Assembly: GCA_026545225.1 (NCBI GenBank)
Contig: CM048851.1
Coordinates: 36,590,456-36,654,455 of the forward strand
Origin: Cornus controversa
Taxonomy: Eukaryota; Streptophyta; Magnoliopsida; Cornales; Cornaceae
Direction of reading: 5' to 3'
Length of the DNA stretch: 64,000 nucleotides
Below are positions 12,801 to 24,567 of this stretch, in pieces. Each line of letters begins with the position of its first letter. Within the stretch, counting starts at the first letter, position 1. Both the position numbers and the translations under genes were made by a program. Below the pieces are notes generated by a model, which was not told the origin of the DNA, did not search any database, and was given only the letters and a program-made list of their open reading frames with translations.

Positions 12801-15800
12801 AAACAATTTTAAAGATTAGTAAATGCATTGTGCATACGTGTTTCCTCTTCATCACTCGACTCATCTTCATCTGCTGGAACCTCAACATCAACCTCTTTGC
12901 TTGCCCAGAGGTTTATGGGGAAATTGATGAACTCTGAGTATCTCTTCACCAAATCCTACATACACCAATATCCATGTAATGATATCAAAAACCTCAGCCA
13001 CATAGAAGGAAGCACATGTGGAAACAATAAATCTCAAGGTAATGTATTTTACTACTAAATTAGTAGTACTAATTCAGTGAAACTAAAGCCAAATAATATA
13101 AATCACGCACATAAAATGAGATACTTCAATAGCAGAAATCGGGACCATTTTTCTGCCACTTAAATGGAAACTCGAGAATTCCATTGCAGCAAATTACATA
13201 TCGGATATGTCAAAGTAAAAAGTAATCACATGTTATTTGGTCTGATGCCTCTGGCTGCATCAGGGCAGCAAAAATCTGTCATTTGTTTTTCTTCTCACTC
13301 ATGGTACAATGTATCTATTTGAGGAGAAATTATTATATACCACGGGGATTCCGTGTATTGGGGAATCCCACCACTAATAACACTCCATGTTTTATGATTT
13401 CCTATAATAATGAAAAATGGTGTTTTATCACCGGTGGGATTCCTACATTTAAGGAATTCCCAGGGTATTGTATAATTACTCACTATTTGAGGCCACCTCT
13501 ATGTCCCCACCCCACAGCCAGTTGATCAACTATAAACTCTTCTATACATAACCATATCCCAATACAACTTGCATACTCAGGAAGAAGGGGGGGGGGGGGG
13601 GGGGGGGGGGAGGAAGAATGGCTTTCTATTGACTAAAAGATGAAATTCTTCCCCATAATAATGCACCACAAATTTTTTTCTTCATTTAAAATTGACGTTT
13701 ATGCTGAAAAACAATCAGGGGTACTAAAGGGAAAGAGAGGCAGGAAAAAGCATGTCATGGATTGTAAGACACGCGGTGGACTACCTTTTAAAAGTTCTCA
13801 CACCTAATTTGAATATAATATACAAGTTTAGGGCATAGGACCCGGACAAAAAATTCATTATTATAGTGCCTGAATTGCCACCCACAATATTAACCTTGGC
13901 AACAGGCACTGTTTAAGCAAAACGAGTGATGAGAATCCATCAATGAATCAGACAAAGCAAAGGCACCACTAATTGTTCATATAAATGCACCACCATTCAT
14001 AACTCAAGGAATAGCAGAACATGAAGATTCAGATTGAAGACCAATAAACATCCGCATTCCTAATAATGTCATTTAAAAATACAAAGAAAACGCAATAACC
14101 ATTGCTAAGTGATACAAACTGACATAGGAGGTAGCCACGGCAATAAAGATGGATAAGACACATGCCATGCATGTTCATAAAAGGTGACAAATACAATGTG
14201 GTGGATGTGGAGGTAGTGCGGTGAAGGTAGCAGGTTAGCAACAACCATAATGGAGTTAATATAAGAGTGTTGGATATGGTAGCTGTGGTAGTGTGGGAGA
14301 AGTGCAATGACGCATCGATAGCAGTAGCAAGTAAAGATGGAGAAGCCACATGCCATGCATGTTCATAACACAATATAGGTGACAAACACAATGTGGTGGA
14401 CATGGAGGTAGTGCGGTGAAGGTAGCAGGGTAGCAACAACCATAATGGAGTTAATATAAGAGTGTTGGAGATGGTAGCTGTGGTAGTGTGGGAGAAGACC
14501 AATGATGCATCAATAGCAGTAGCAAGTAGTTCAATCTCACTACAAAGTGTACCCAGATACATCTTTTATGAAACAAATACTCAATTCCAGATAGGAATCG
14601 GACTGGAAAAATGGGAAAAATATAAGTTTGAGCAGGCTCTGAGCCCTTCTTACTTTATGCATAACATAAAATAAAAAAATACAGAATACAGAAAAAAGTT
14701 ATTGTATATATATGTGTGTGTGTGTATATATATATATATATGTAATTTTACGTCCCCTCGAGTGGTCACAAAATCAGAGATGAGCATTGCTCCTAGCTCC
14801 TAGCTCCCAATATAGGTAATATAAATTACAAAGACAAAGGAATTAGTCTAAAAAACAACTGAAATTTATCATTGATCATACATTTATAGTTTACCCACCT
14901 TTAATTTGCTCTCCTCTGCGTACTCCCCGGCTTCTTCTTTAAGATGCAACCTGATTTCAGTTCCACGCCCAAGTGGCTCATTCCAGACATCCTCAGAAAC
15001 AGCAAATGCTCCATCAGCCTTGGATTCCCACACATACCTGAGGGAATAATTACAGAAACATCATCTTTCCGCCATAAGATAATAAGATAGTTACGAATGC
15101 TTGAAAATGACATGGCCCCAGAGAACATACTGTTTGTCGTCATTATGTTTGCTAATAACTTCAACATAGTCAGCAACAAGATATACCGAGTAGAACCCAA
15201 CACCAAACTGACCAATTAGATTAAGATCTCCACTTGTTTGCATTTTCTCCACGAAAGCTGTATAAAAAAGTAAATTTAATCAACGCCCATCATTCCTCAA
15301 TCCCACAAAAGAAAAGAAGAAAAGTCCACATTGTTAATGAAATATATTCATCCTTTCAAAATAAAGATACCTGAAGTTCCAGATTTGGCTATGGTTCCCA
15401 AGTTCTTTATCAAATCCTCCTTTGTCATACCTATACCTCTATCACGAATAGAAAGGATTTTCTTTTCTTTGTCTAATTTGATCTGCATTTTACCACATTA
15501 TAAGCTTAATAGAATAGCCAAGTTGTAAACCTATCAAATTTTAACACTGATTCAAACCACTAAAAGCACCATATTTAATATTACTTAAAAGTTTTGACTA
15601 CGTACAATACTAAAACCATCAATTACTAACCTGGATCTCAAGCTTAGTATTATCACCTTCACCCAAAACTTCCTTGTCAGTGAGTGCAAGGAACCTAATC
15701 TTGTCCAGCGCCTGAAATTGAAATAATATCCCATAAATATTAATAAAAAAAAATGATAATCCTATAAAATGTACAAATAAAATATGCTCACATCAGAAGC

Positions 15801-16669
15801 ATTGGAGATTAACTCCCTCAGGAAAATATCTTTGTTGCTGTAAAGAGAATTGATAATGATGTCCATGAGCCGAGACACCTCAGCCTGAAACTCGAATTTC
15901 TCCGCATTACTGCGGAGCGATCTCCTTGACATCGACTCAGATTCCCTGAACCATTAAATTGAACTTCTTTTTAGAATATTAAAAGAACGCAAAGCAACAG
16001 AGTAAAGAAAGCAAATCAATTGCCAATTTTTGAACCTCTTGACAACATCAGAATCGGTGGATAAACCATTTGGAACAGCACCGATCTTTTCTTCAATCTT
16101 AGGTGGATCTACAAGTCCTTCAGAATTACCTTCCGCATTTGCGTGCAACTTCCGACCTAACGACACAAGGACCACAAACAAAATCAGTAGATGTAAAGCC
16201 GAAATTAACTAATTTTTCACTTCAATCAACTCTGATTCACGAAACTCGATCTTCATATCACAAATTGTACCTATTGGCTATTGTACTTGCAAGCAACTAA
16301 ACAAGACGAAGTAATTTCTTCTTATAATGCACAATCCTTAAAAGCAACAAATCAAAATCCAAAACAAGTACATATATATGCATATACATAAACAGAAAAT
16401 CTACAAGATCCAAATACAACGATACTCTCACACTCAAAGCTACTGACACTCTAACTGAATCTCATTTCGTCTTCAAAGATAATTCAATAGCGAAATAATC
16501 TTTGGGATAATCTGCGTCTATCCACACACACACAAAGATATATATGTATATATATGGATATATGAGGATGCATTAATGGCCGCAGAGAAAACCCTAACGT
16601 ACCTTGATCTGGAAAGAGAAAGAGAAGGCATAGGAGAAACAGTACGGAAGGGATCGACCACTTCCTCAT
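9843..16669 (-). CDS. HSP90-7: Endoplasmin homologue, ER-resident HSP90 (GRP94/SHEPHERD type)
   Basis: This is an ATP-dependent chaperone of the endoplasmic reticulum that folds secreted and membrane proteins. In Arabidopsis the orthologue SHD is needed for CLAVATA and Toll-like receptor-type clients. Fifteen exons join in frame: 16603-16669, 16036-16156, 15792-15945, 15631-15711, 15371-15482, 15131-15257, 14899-15037, 12838-12955, 12476-12681, 12138-12353, 11858-12023, 11379-11520, 11117-11267, 10551-10955 and 9843-10079. They total 2442 nt, or 813 residues, close to the family length; all introns are GT-AG. Exon 1 encodes a hydrophobic signal peptide (residues 1 to about 22). The GHKL ATPase domain shows [15 protein letters not shown] (about 105-120), [15 protein letters not shown] and [10 protein letters not shown]. 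An acidic linker spans about residues 293-330. The middle domain and C-terminal dimerisation domain follow, and the protein ends in KDEL, the ER retrieval signal. Nothing is broken, and the gene appears functional. Confidence 0.97.
13325..13482. mobile_element. MITE with 10-bp target duplication inside HSP90 intron 7
   Basis: The two halves are imperfect inverted repeats across almost the whole length (GGAATCCCACC at the left pairs with GGTGGGATTCC at the right). It is flanked on both sides by CTATTTGAGG (13315-13324 and 13483-13492). A 9-10 bp duplication fits Mutator-type MITEs. There is no coding capacity. Confidence 0.8.
13587..13610 (+). repeat. Homopolymer run of 24 G
   Basis: Twenty-four consecutive G lie in HSP90 intron 7 (C on the transcribed sense strand). 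Such a run is rare in AT-rich plant DNA and its length is easily mis-sequenced. Confidence 0.9.
14142..14528. repeat. Two-copy tandem duplication, period about 191 bp
   Basis: The block starting AAAGATGGATAAGACACATG at 14142 recurs at about 14333 with few differences and one small insertion (CACAATATAG). It is intronic. Translations of it on either strand only reflect the repeat. Confidence 0.8.
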
Positions 16670-16717
16670 CTTTTGCTACGATTCAAAGCAGCTACGTTCT
16701 GTGAAATCGATCTCTGG

Positions 16718-16930
16718 ATTGGTTTCAAATTCTCTGCATTTCCTCCTCTTAGTTATATAGTGAACTTGTTAAGCAGGATTGCTGAGATCTGATAGGTCCT
16801 ACGATGACACGATTTAGAAATTTTGGATTGGTTACAATATTGCCAGCGTGGAAGATCGGACGGTGGATGCGTGCTTAGTTAAACGTGTCGAATCGTTATT
16901 GGCTATCGTTACCTCATAAGACGTGGAGAC
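16718..16930 (-). promoter_or_regulatory. HSP90 promoter with TATA box and UPR-like motifs
   Basis: On the minus strand a TATATA box lies at about 16753-16759, some 85-90 bp before the ATG. Farther upstream are CAGCGTG on the plus strand (16844-16850, identical to the yeast UPR element core), inverted CCAAT boxes (ATTGG at 16718-16722 and 16827-16831) and an ACGTGG core near 16922-16927. ER chaperone promoters in plants use CCAAT plus CCACG/ACGTGG combinations bound by bZIP28/bZIP60 with NF-Y. The exact ERSE spacing is not met, so stress control is an inference. Confidence 0.45.
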
Positions 16931-19240
16931 ACCAAGTGTTATGGAAGACTCCACGCGACGACTCGAAAGACCGAGTCGGTCTTCTGTGTGGTAGGTTCCA
17001 ACAATATATGCAGGACATGACCAATGGGAAAATACCATGGTTTGTAATACTAAAAGAGCTTCTTTTTTTTTTTTCTTTTTTTTTATACAAGCACTAAAAG
17101 AGCTTTTTTTTAAGTGTAGAGCAATGTTTACATACAAAATAGTGTCTAAACTCCAAACCGACTCAACCAAAATTGCTAGATGCATTCATGCATAGTAGGG
17201 TGTCTCTTGACGATCTCATAACTTAATGAAATTTTTTGAATAGAAAGCATATAATTATGAAAATTACTTAAATGTATTAAAAGTAAACTATTCTACACAA
17301 GTCGTTTCTAAAGAAAATAATTATTATTTTACACGATCCTAATTTAAGGGTACCATTCTATGCATTAAATGAAGAAAAGTTCATACCATGCGTTCTGTTT
17401 TAAATTCAACATTTGATGACTAGTAAGATATGTTTATTTAGATAAATGATATTATCTAAAAGTTACAAGAAAAGAAAAATTATAATTGTATAGTGTTATT
17501 ATAGCATGCATCATCATCATCTTTACTTTTAAGTATTTATCAAAAAAAATTGATATAAGTTTTATCATCGGTTGTTTACGTGACATTAACACACCTCATT
17601 TTCACATATAATTTTGGCTTATTAAATTAACTGATCAAGGTATATATAAATAAATAAATGTAAGATTTTTGTTACTCTTTTATGCGTCAATTAATGAGAT
17701 AAACAATCTAAAAAAAAGTATTCTTATTTTTTTGACACTAATAAGAATTCTTGTTGGAAGTGATATTTTGGAGTGACACAAAATTTAATATTACTCAATT
17801 CAATAATGATGGGGGGAGGACTTCAACCATCTTTATATATAGTGTGTATATATATATATATATATTAAACCTCGACTCATCATTGGTCCTTTCAAAAAAT
17901 CAAGATAGATGTTACTTTATCCACGCGCATCACAAGAACTGAGAGTCTGAGACCATGCCGTTTGACACACGCACGGAGACCAAAAACAAGGCCGGCAAGA
18001 TAGGGGAGAAAATATGGAGGCCCAGAATTTGGCCCATATCAATGAAGGCCCCTCACTGCCATAGCCTAAAGCGCTTGGGGTCAGGCCTAGGCCTTCCTCT
18101 TGAGCCCAAAACTTGCCACATAACAAGCCACTTGGACGGGTTTTTTTTTCTGTGGATGAAGAGGTATTTTTTAAATTGTTACATATCTATACTTCTATTA
18201 AAAGTACAAGTAGCTTTCAATCATTTTTTACTTTTTGTCATATATTTTTAATTTTTTATAATATTATTTACTGCAATAAATATATAAAAACATAACAATA
18301 ATTTATACCTAACACAAACTCTTTTGTCTCCAAAATTTAGAGAAAAATAAATAAATACTAATTTACTCTCCTCTTGTAATATTAATAGACTTTTAATTCC
18401 TCACTCTATTAATCAGGCGAAACTAAAAATAAGTATTCACAAAATTAATAACAACAAAAGTTTTATTTTTAAAATTATATATGAACTAAATAATTAATTA
18501 AGAAACTTAATAACAAAATAAACTCTATTCTCATCCTCACTCTTTTATAATGTGTTTTTTGGAGTCGCCTAATTTTATAGGATCTGATCCGACTCATTAT
18601 GTAGAATCTGACCCATTTACAATGACCTAACCCGTTTACCCAAAAAACTATTTTTTCATAAATAAAAAATAAATATATATTATTGGAACTAATATGTAAC
18701 AAAAGAGAGATAATAATTTATATTATGTTTTTTTGCACGTCACCAAAAAATAGTTTGGGGAACCAAAACAGGGGACGATTTGTGTGTGTGTGTGTGTCAA
18801 TATATATATACACACACATAGATATCTATTGGTGAAAAGTAATAAAGTGTGTATTATCATAGGATTGTTCTTTCGTGCACTCAGATCATTAAGTGTTGGA
18901 TTAAAAAATGGACAAAATGTGTTTTTGATCTAATGGCTGGGGCATGAATTCACAGTTAGAGCACCCACATGATACTATGGTAAACTAAAAAATATATGCA
19001 TATATTGTGAATAATATAATAACAAAGTGAGAAAGTTGAAACTTGAAAATATATTAATAAATCTTAGGGAAGAGAGTCGAAGAGAGAGAGATATGATATA
19101 CATATAAAAAGAGAAAATCGTGAAATAGAGAGAACCTTTTAGAGAAAGAGATGATTGCGATATATAGTGAGAGAATCCTATTTGCCTTGATATATTATGT
19201 ATATAATTTTTTTCTTTCCTATAATACTTTTGGATTTCTT
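16931..19240. other. Intergenic, AT-rich, no gene recognised
   Basis: No reliable coding frame is seen. The segment holds T- and A-rich tracts (17061-17090), a TA run near 17843-17864, and TG/CA microsatellites at 18780-18820. A short GC-richer island at 17940-18130 has no recognisable product. Confidence 0.4.
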
Positions 19241-19244
19241 ATAA

Positions 19245-19422
19245 CATGGGTGAAAAATGGGTTGAATATGGGTACCCATATTCAACCCATTTAAACCTCT
19301 ATAAAAATGGTTCTACTTTTTTCAACCCATTTTTGACTCGTATTTTAAAACTGTTCACCCATATCCATTAAAAAGTGGACGAGTTGGCGGGTTTGCACCC
19401 AATTTGCCACCCTTACTATTAA
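19245..19422. mobile_element. Short hAT-like TIR fragment containing a 38-bp perfect palindrome
   Basis: The left side GGGTGAAAAATGGG and the right side in reverse complement (AAGGGTGGCAAATTGGG) are similar, as in hAT-type MITEs with GGTGGCAAA ends. Inside, 19255-19292 is a perfect 38-bp palindrome centred on GGGTACCC. Target duplications are not clear. Confidence 0.45.
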
Positions 19423-19500
19423 TGAACAAATGAATATACGTGGCACATTAAAAAAACATTTAACAAAAAAAGTATAAATAAAATTAAAGTTCAAACATAG

Positions 19501-19938
19501 TGTGGGGGCAGAATTCTCGCTTAGTCTAGTGGGCCGAACTAATACACAAACGGACCAAGCCCAAGTTGGCTTGAGCCCAAGTGTCAACAGAAATTCCAAG
19601 GGCTGGGTAGATAGAGTTAGAGGACTCAGTCGTTCCATAAAAGGGCCTAGTCGCCCTCATTTAAAAGCTAAAAAAAATCCAATCCAAATACAAGTCCAAA
19701 ATCAAAAAAAAAATTCGAATTCGAATTATTTAGAGTAAAGATAACTGCAAATAAGGGAACTATAGTCCTAAATTGACTGGCATTCCTACTTGTATAAATA
19801 TCCAAGGACATGTGAATGAAAGGATCTTCAAATCCACCTCTTGAAATCTCTCTCTCTAAAGATATTGTGTTCTTTATTTTGAGTGTGTGCATTGAATTAA
19901 TTAGCAGCAATTAGCTAAGTAATTTTTTTGTACCTACA
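19501..19938 (+). mobile_element. Solo LTR (Tat-like Ty3/gypsy) with 5-bp target duplication
   Basis: It begins TGTGGGGGC and ends ACCTACA, the same end signature as the 5' LTR at 37598-37976. It is flanked by CATAG at 19496-19500 and again at 19939-19943. A TATA-like GTATAAATATCC lies at about 19793-19804, in the promoter region expected for an LTR. No internal region adjoins either side, so it is best read as the product of recombination between two LTRs. The 438-bp length is consistent with LTRs of the larger element. The interior diverges, so it is a different family member. Confidence 0.8.
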
Positions 19939-20673
19939 CATAGTAACGATACCAAACAACCAATTCATGGAACCATAAAATTGTGAACATCTAGTACCAT
20001 AAGAAATAATTAAACGTTACAAATAAGTGTGATATATACTTTATATATAATTAAATTAATGCATAACATTTCTAAAATATTTTGGTATGCATTTCTTGGA
20101 ACTCTAGAATGACTAAAAACCTATAAATTTGAAAGAAAAAAAAAAGTAAAGAAAAAATTAACTCATGCATTACAAAGTTGGAGCTCCACTACAAATGAAA
20201 ACTCAAAGTTTTTGAAAGTGAATATTTTTGTCATAGAGATCTATTTGTTACATATAATATGGGATTAGATATTTCTTTTAAGAACGCAGTAATACACATG
20301 AGTCTTAGAAATTAACTTTGTATTTTGAGAATCCACCACATGAAATAATTCTCAAATAAATAAATATTAAATATTGATACTTGGTATAATGGTATTACAA
20401 AACAATATAAAAAATCTAAAATGTATATAAAAATAAAAATTCTATTGACATTATTATTAGTAAGTATATAAATATAAATATAGATATAGATAACAAAAAA
20501 CTGTTTTCTTGTTATCCTTATACCAAGATTTACCTCTATTCTAGATGCACATCTTAAGCCAATTAAGCCACGTCCATTGAGTTAGTGGGATCTATTTGTG
20601 GATTTGGAAAATAATATTTTTTAATAGTCCTTTTTAGTTTACTTCTCCCAATACTCTCGAGAACTTTTTATTT

Positions 20674-22154
20674 AAGGGTAAAATGCTCTCACACCCCTTC
20701 AAGTTTGGATTTATTGCTCATAGATGAAACTTAATGTAAAAATTGTTATGACACCCTCTCGTGTTTGATTTATCTAACCCTAACACCCTTTGTTGCCAAA
20801 AGTACCCTTCTTTTCTTTTTCTTTTTCTTTTTCTCTCTTTCTCCATCTCTTTCAAATGTTGACTCTCTCTCTCACTCACTCTCCCTCTAAGCTCTCTCCA
20901 ATCTCATTTCTCAACTTTCAACTTCATCTCTATCTCTCTATCTACTATCTCTCTTATTTTTCTTCTATTCTTGGTGGCTGTCCAGCAATTGAGGAAATAG
21001 AAATCCATTTCAGTGGGTCTTCATGGAGGTCCGACCATGGTGAAGGTAGTTGACGATGGTGACCGGAGATGATGGTGGAGGTGGTTGAAGATGGTCGGCC
21101 ATGGTGGTGGTGCTCGGTTGGAAATGACCAGTGATGGCAATAGAGGATGGTGATTTGTTTGTGGTGTTTCAATAGAGGTCTGGCTATGGTGGGTCTTCCT
21201 TGGTGGAGGTAGTTGACGATGGTGGTGGGAGATGATGGTGGAGGTGGTTAAAGATGGTCAATCGTGGTGGTGGTACTCGGCGAAACTGGTCTCGGTTGGA
21301 AGTGATCGATGATGGCAGTGGACGACGGTGGTTTGTTTGTGGTGCTTCAATGAATGTCCAGTCATAGTAGGTCTTCCTTGGTAGAGGTAGTTAACGATGG
21401 TGACCGGAGATGATGGTGGAGGTAGTTGAAGATGGTCGGTCGTGGCAGTGGTGCTCAGCAAAACTGGTCTCAGTTGCAAGTGATCAGTGATAGCAGTGGA
21501 AGACGTTTGTTTGTTTGTGGTGCTTCAATTGAGGTTCGACCATAGTGAGTCTTCCTTGGTGGTAGTTAACAATGGTGACCGAAGATGATGGTGGAGGTGG
21601 TTGAAGATGGTTGGCCGTGGCTCGACGAAACTAGTCTTAGCTGGAAGTGACCAATAATAGCAGTGGAGGGCGGTGGTTTGTTTGTGGTGCTTCAATGGAA
21701 GTCTAGCCATGCAATGTCTTCCTTAGTGGAGGTGGTTGACCGTAGCAGCGGGAGATGATGGTGATGGTGGGCTGTGCATGGCCGCAGTTGATGGATCTTT
21801 GTCGACAGATATGGTTTTAGCTGGAAGTGATCGGTGTTGGTAGTGGAAGACGATGGTTTGTTTGTGGTGCTTCAATGGAGGTTTAACCATGGTAAGTCTT
21901 CTTTGGTGGAGGTGGTTGATGATGGTGGAGGTGGAGTGCTTGACTGTTGAGAGAGAGACGGAGAATAGAGTGAACATTTGAGAGATATGGAGGAAGAGAA
22001 AAGGAAAAGAAAAAAAAGAGAATGGTATTTTTGGTAACAAGAGATGTTAAGGTTAGATAAATCAAACTAAAAAGGTGTGAGAGTAGTTTTTACACTTAGA
22101 TTCATGTAAGAGGAATAAACTCAAACCAGATGGGTGTGAGAGCATTTTACCCTT
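20674..22154. mobile_element. Non-autonomous long-TIR transposon with internal minisatellite
   Basis: Both ends carry AAGGGTAAAATGCTCTCACA in inverted orientation. Similarity continues inward for roughly 200-250 bp, including matching TTGATTTATCTAACC and CTTTTT/TCTCTC tracts. Long TIRs of this kind are typical of Mutator-like elements. A 9-bp duplication was not evident (TTTTTATTT versus GTATATAAG). The interior between about 21024 and 21935 is a tandem array (listed separately) with no transposase. Confidence 0.75.
21024..21935. repeat. Minisatellite, about six units of 150-180 bp
   Basis: Units start near 21024, 21174, 21351, 21532, 21698 and 21877. Each has the same order: a GAGGTCYRRCCATGGT-like start, GGTCTTCCTTGGTGGAGGT, GATGATGGTGGAGGTGG, then GGTTTGTTTGTGGTGCTTCA. 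Units differ by substitutions and small deletions. Open frames on the minus strand are a by-product of the repeat. It fills the interior of the long-TIR element. Confidence 0.8.
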
Positions 22155-22246
22155 GTATATAAGAAGTTATATATATATAACTCTACAATAACAAATTGTT
22201 TATTCGAAGGCTCCAAGACCTGCCATATTAAGATGGTTTTGAATCT

Positions 22247-22769
22247 TAGGGCTGCACAAAGAACCATAGGAACCGGAACAGTACTTGAACCGAATCGAAC
22301 CGTCGGTACAGTTCCAGTTCCATTTTTCAAGGAACCGTTGAACACGATTTCGGTTTCGGTTCCAAGCCCAGCTGAACCGAACCAAACTGTAGGTGACGGT
22401 TCCAAGGAACCGGAACTGTTAAATTAGTTATATCATTATATTAGTTATTAGTCTTATTACTAATTTACTATTATAATATTATGATAATATTATACAAACA
22501 CCAAACATATATGGTTAAACTACATTTATTATCAATAATATTGTATTATATTATATAATGATTCAATATATTAGATTGTAAAATTGAAAAAAAAAAAAAC
22601 CCGGAGAACTGCAGTTTGGAACCGAACCGAACCGAACCGTTGGCTACAGTTTGGTTCGGTTCGGTTCCACCTCCCAACGGTTCCGGTTCCAGTTCCAAAA
22701 AATAGGGAACCGTTGGAACGGTTCCGGTTCCTCCAGGAACCGTAGGGAACCGAACCGTGTGCAGCCCTA
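22247..22769. mobile_element. Non-autonomous hAT-like element with GAACCG arrays
   Basis: The ends TAGGGCTGCACA (22247) and TGTGCAGCCCTA (ending 22769) are perfect inverted repeats. Sub-ends hold many GAACCG and CGGTTC hexamers (for example 22619-22640 and 22652-22668), a likely transposase-binding arrangement as in other hAT elements. A target duplication is uncertain (GTTTTGAA at 22236-22243 versus GTTTTGAT at 22770-22777 would leave three extra bases on the left). There is no coding capacity. Confidence 0.7.
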
Positions 22770-23590
22770 GTTTTGATATTTTATTTCGGTTTTGACTAGT
22801 GTGACTGAAGAGCTGGCTGGAGCACAGATACCCCTAATATAATTGGGCCTACCTTGAAAATCCGATGGGCCTAAAATTTCAGTCAACCCCTATGGGCTGA
22901 CAATCGATGATCAGGTCCACTATGGTTAGCCATGACTTAGAAAATTTCAGTCCAACTCCTGTGAACTTGGTGGTCATGCCAATAGTCATCAACAAGCGGT
23001 TGTGTTTGAGAAATTCATGAGGGTATGTTCGAGTTCATGAAACTGGAGCCTTCAAAGTGGAATTGGGGAAAAAAATTTCCAATTTCAACAATATCAATGC
23101 TAAGACTCTAATTTCATGCCACCAAACACAACTGAAGTTTTCTTTTAGTGTGGATAATGAACTATTTATTAGATACCTCCTCCAAATTTCTACACTTATT
23201 CAGTTATTCCAAAGCCTTCTTTTTGTGTATATAAAAATAAATAAATAAAAACTGTTAATCTAGGTAGTAATTCTTTGTTTTTGGTATTAATTTGTTAAAA
23301 ATAAAATAAAACAAAACAAAAATAAGATCATAAAATGGTTACTTCCACCTCTAGTAATCCCTTCAAAGTTGATGGCGGATTCATCACTCATCATAGAATA
23401 TTAATTTGAAGTGTAATGTTACTGTAAGATTAATCTCATGACAATTGTAACGAACTCTCCTTTAAATTAGAATATTTTGAACATAAACATAACGTACAAA
23501 TTACATCGTTATGTAGTCAATATTTAAGTGATCCCAATGTAAAAAATATATATCAGCTTATGTAGTCAATATTAAAGTGATCTCAATGTA

Positions 23591-23659
<69 letters not shown>

Positions 23660-24567
23660 CTTAAATGATCACAAAACAAAATTATACAACACGATCAAAG
23701 ATAATAGTTTAATTTGATAAAAGAAAAAGAATGTAAAAGATTGACTGACTCGTGTGATTTATTGTAAATGAATTTTGCTACAAATTTTGGACTGTATAAT
23801 TTTCATAAAATTAATTTTCAAATGATTAAATGCACGACTCAAAATTTGTACATGATTATAACAAAAAAATAGAGAATTCATAACAAATGTCATGAGCATG
23901 CCGGGAACTACCTTCGCCCCCACTGGATTTTTTTGTATTTCTATTATATATTCATATTTTTATTAAAATTATAAAATTGCCCCCACTATATTATTTATAA
24001 TACTCTATTGTATATACTCGCCCCCACTAAAGTTTTACGTCATAAGAAAAGAGTAATCAATTCTCTCTCACTTATTACGTCATTGGTAGAGTTACATTCA
24101 CTCAACTTTTTTATTATTTTAGTTTTGAATGTATCTTCTATAAATGTTTCTACAAAATTATAAAAATATATTTGCTCTTAAAATTCAACACAAAACCAAG
24201 AGAGAGAAGTATGTAAGTATGCTTGCTTAACTTAGTGACTAGGTTCGTTTAATAGTTTTGTGATTTCTGTTCATAATTTTTTTATATATAAGAAAACGTG
24301 TTTCTTGTTCGTAATTTTTTTATATATATAACAAAACATACCGTGGTGGAAACACATTTAATTATAAATATTAAGAAATATATATTTAATGCAATGAAAA
24401 TGAGATACAATATTTTCAAAAGGTCCAAAACTCATTGAATACAATTATAAAATGTATTGAATAAAAATATTATCAATTAAAATTTACATATTTGTATTTA
24501 TTATTTTATTTAAAAAAATATCTCATCTTCATTGTCAAAAAAAAAATAAAAATTCGATCCGTCACTA
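22770..24567. other. Intergenic, no gene recognised; long TA microsatellite
   Basis: This is AT-rich sequence with a TA run of about 60 bp at 23599-23656. The block TTATGTAGTCAATATTAAAGTGAT around 23510-23590 is duplicated just before the microsatellite. No credible coding region. Confidence 0.5.

Larger units (their letters stand above)
12956..14898 (-). other. HSP90 intron 7 (1.94 kb), with MITE, poly-G run and tandem duplication
   Basis: This is the longest intron of the HSP90 gene, lying between the exon ending ESKLK and the one starting DLVKRY. It contains a MITE (13325-13482), a 24-base G run (13587-13610), a two-copy tandem repeat (14142-14528) and a TG/TA microsatellite (about 14704-14742). 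Donor and acceptor are canonical. Confidence 0.9.

Noticed and set aside
14029-14562. 177-codon minus-strand frame in HSP90 intron 7
   Set aside because: Produced by the two-copy tandem repeat; sequence is repetitive and has no domain.
17917-18251. Overlapping frames on both strands in a GC-richer patch
   Set aside because: No recognisable product in either direction and no gene signals around it.
21258-22065. Several minus-strand frames rich in His and Pro
   Set aside because: They are translations of the minisatellite in the long-TIR element, not genes.
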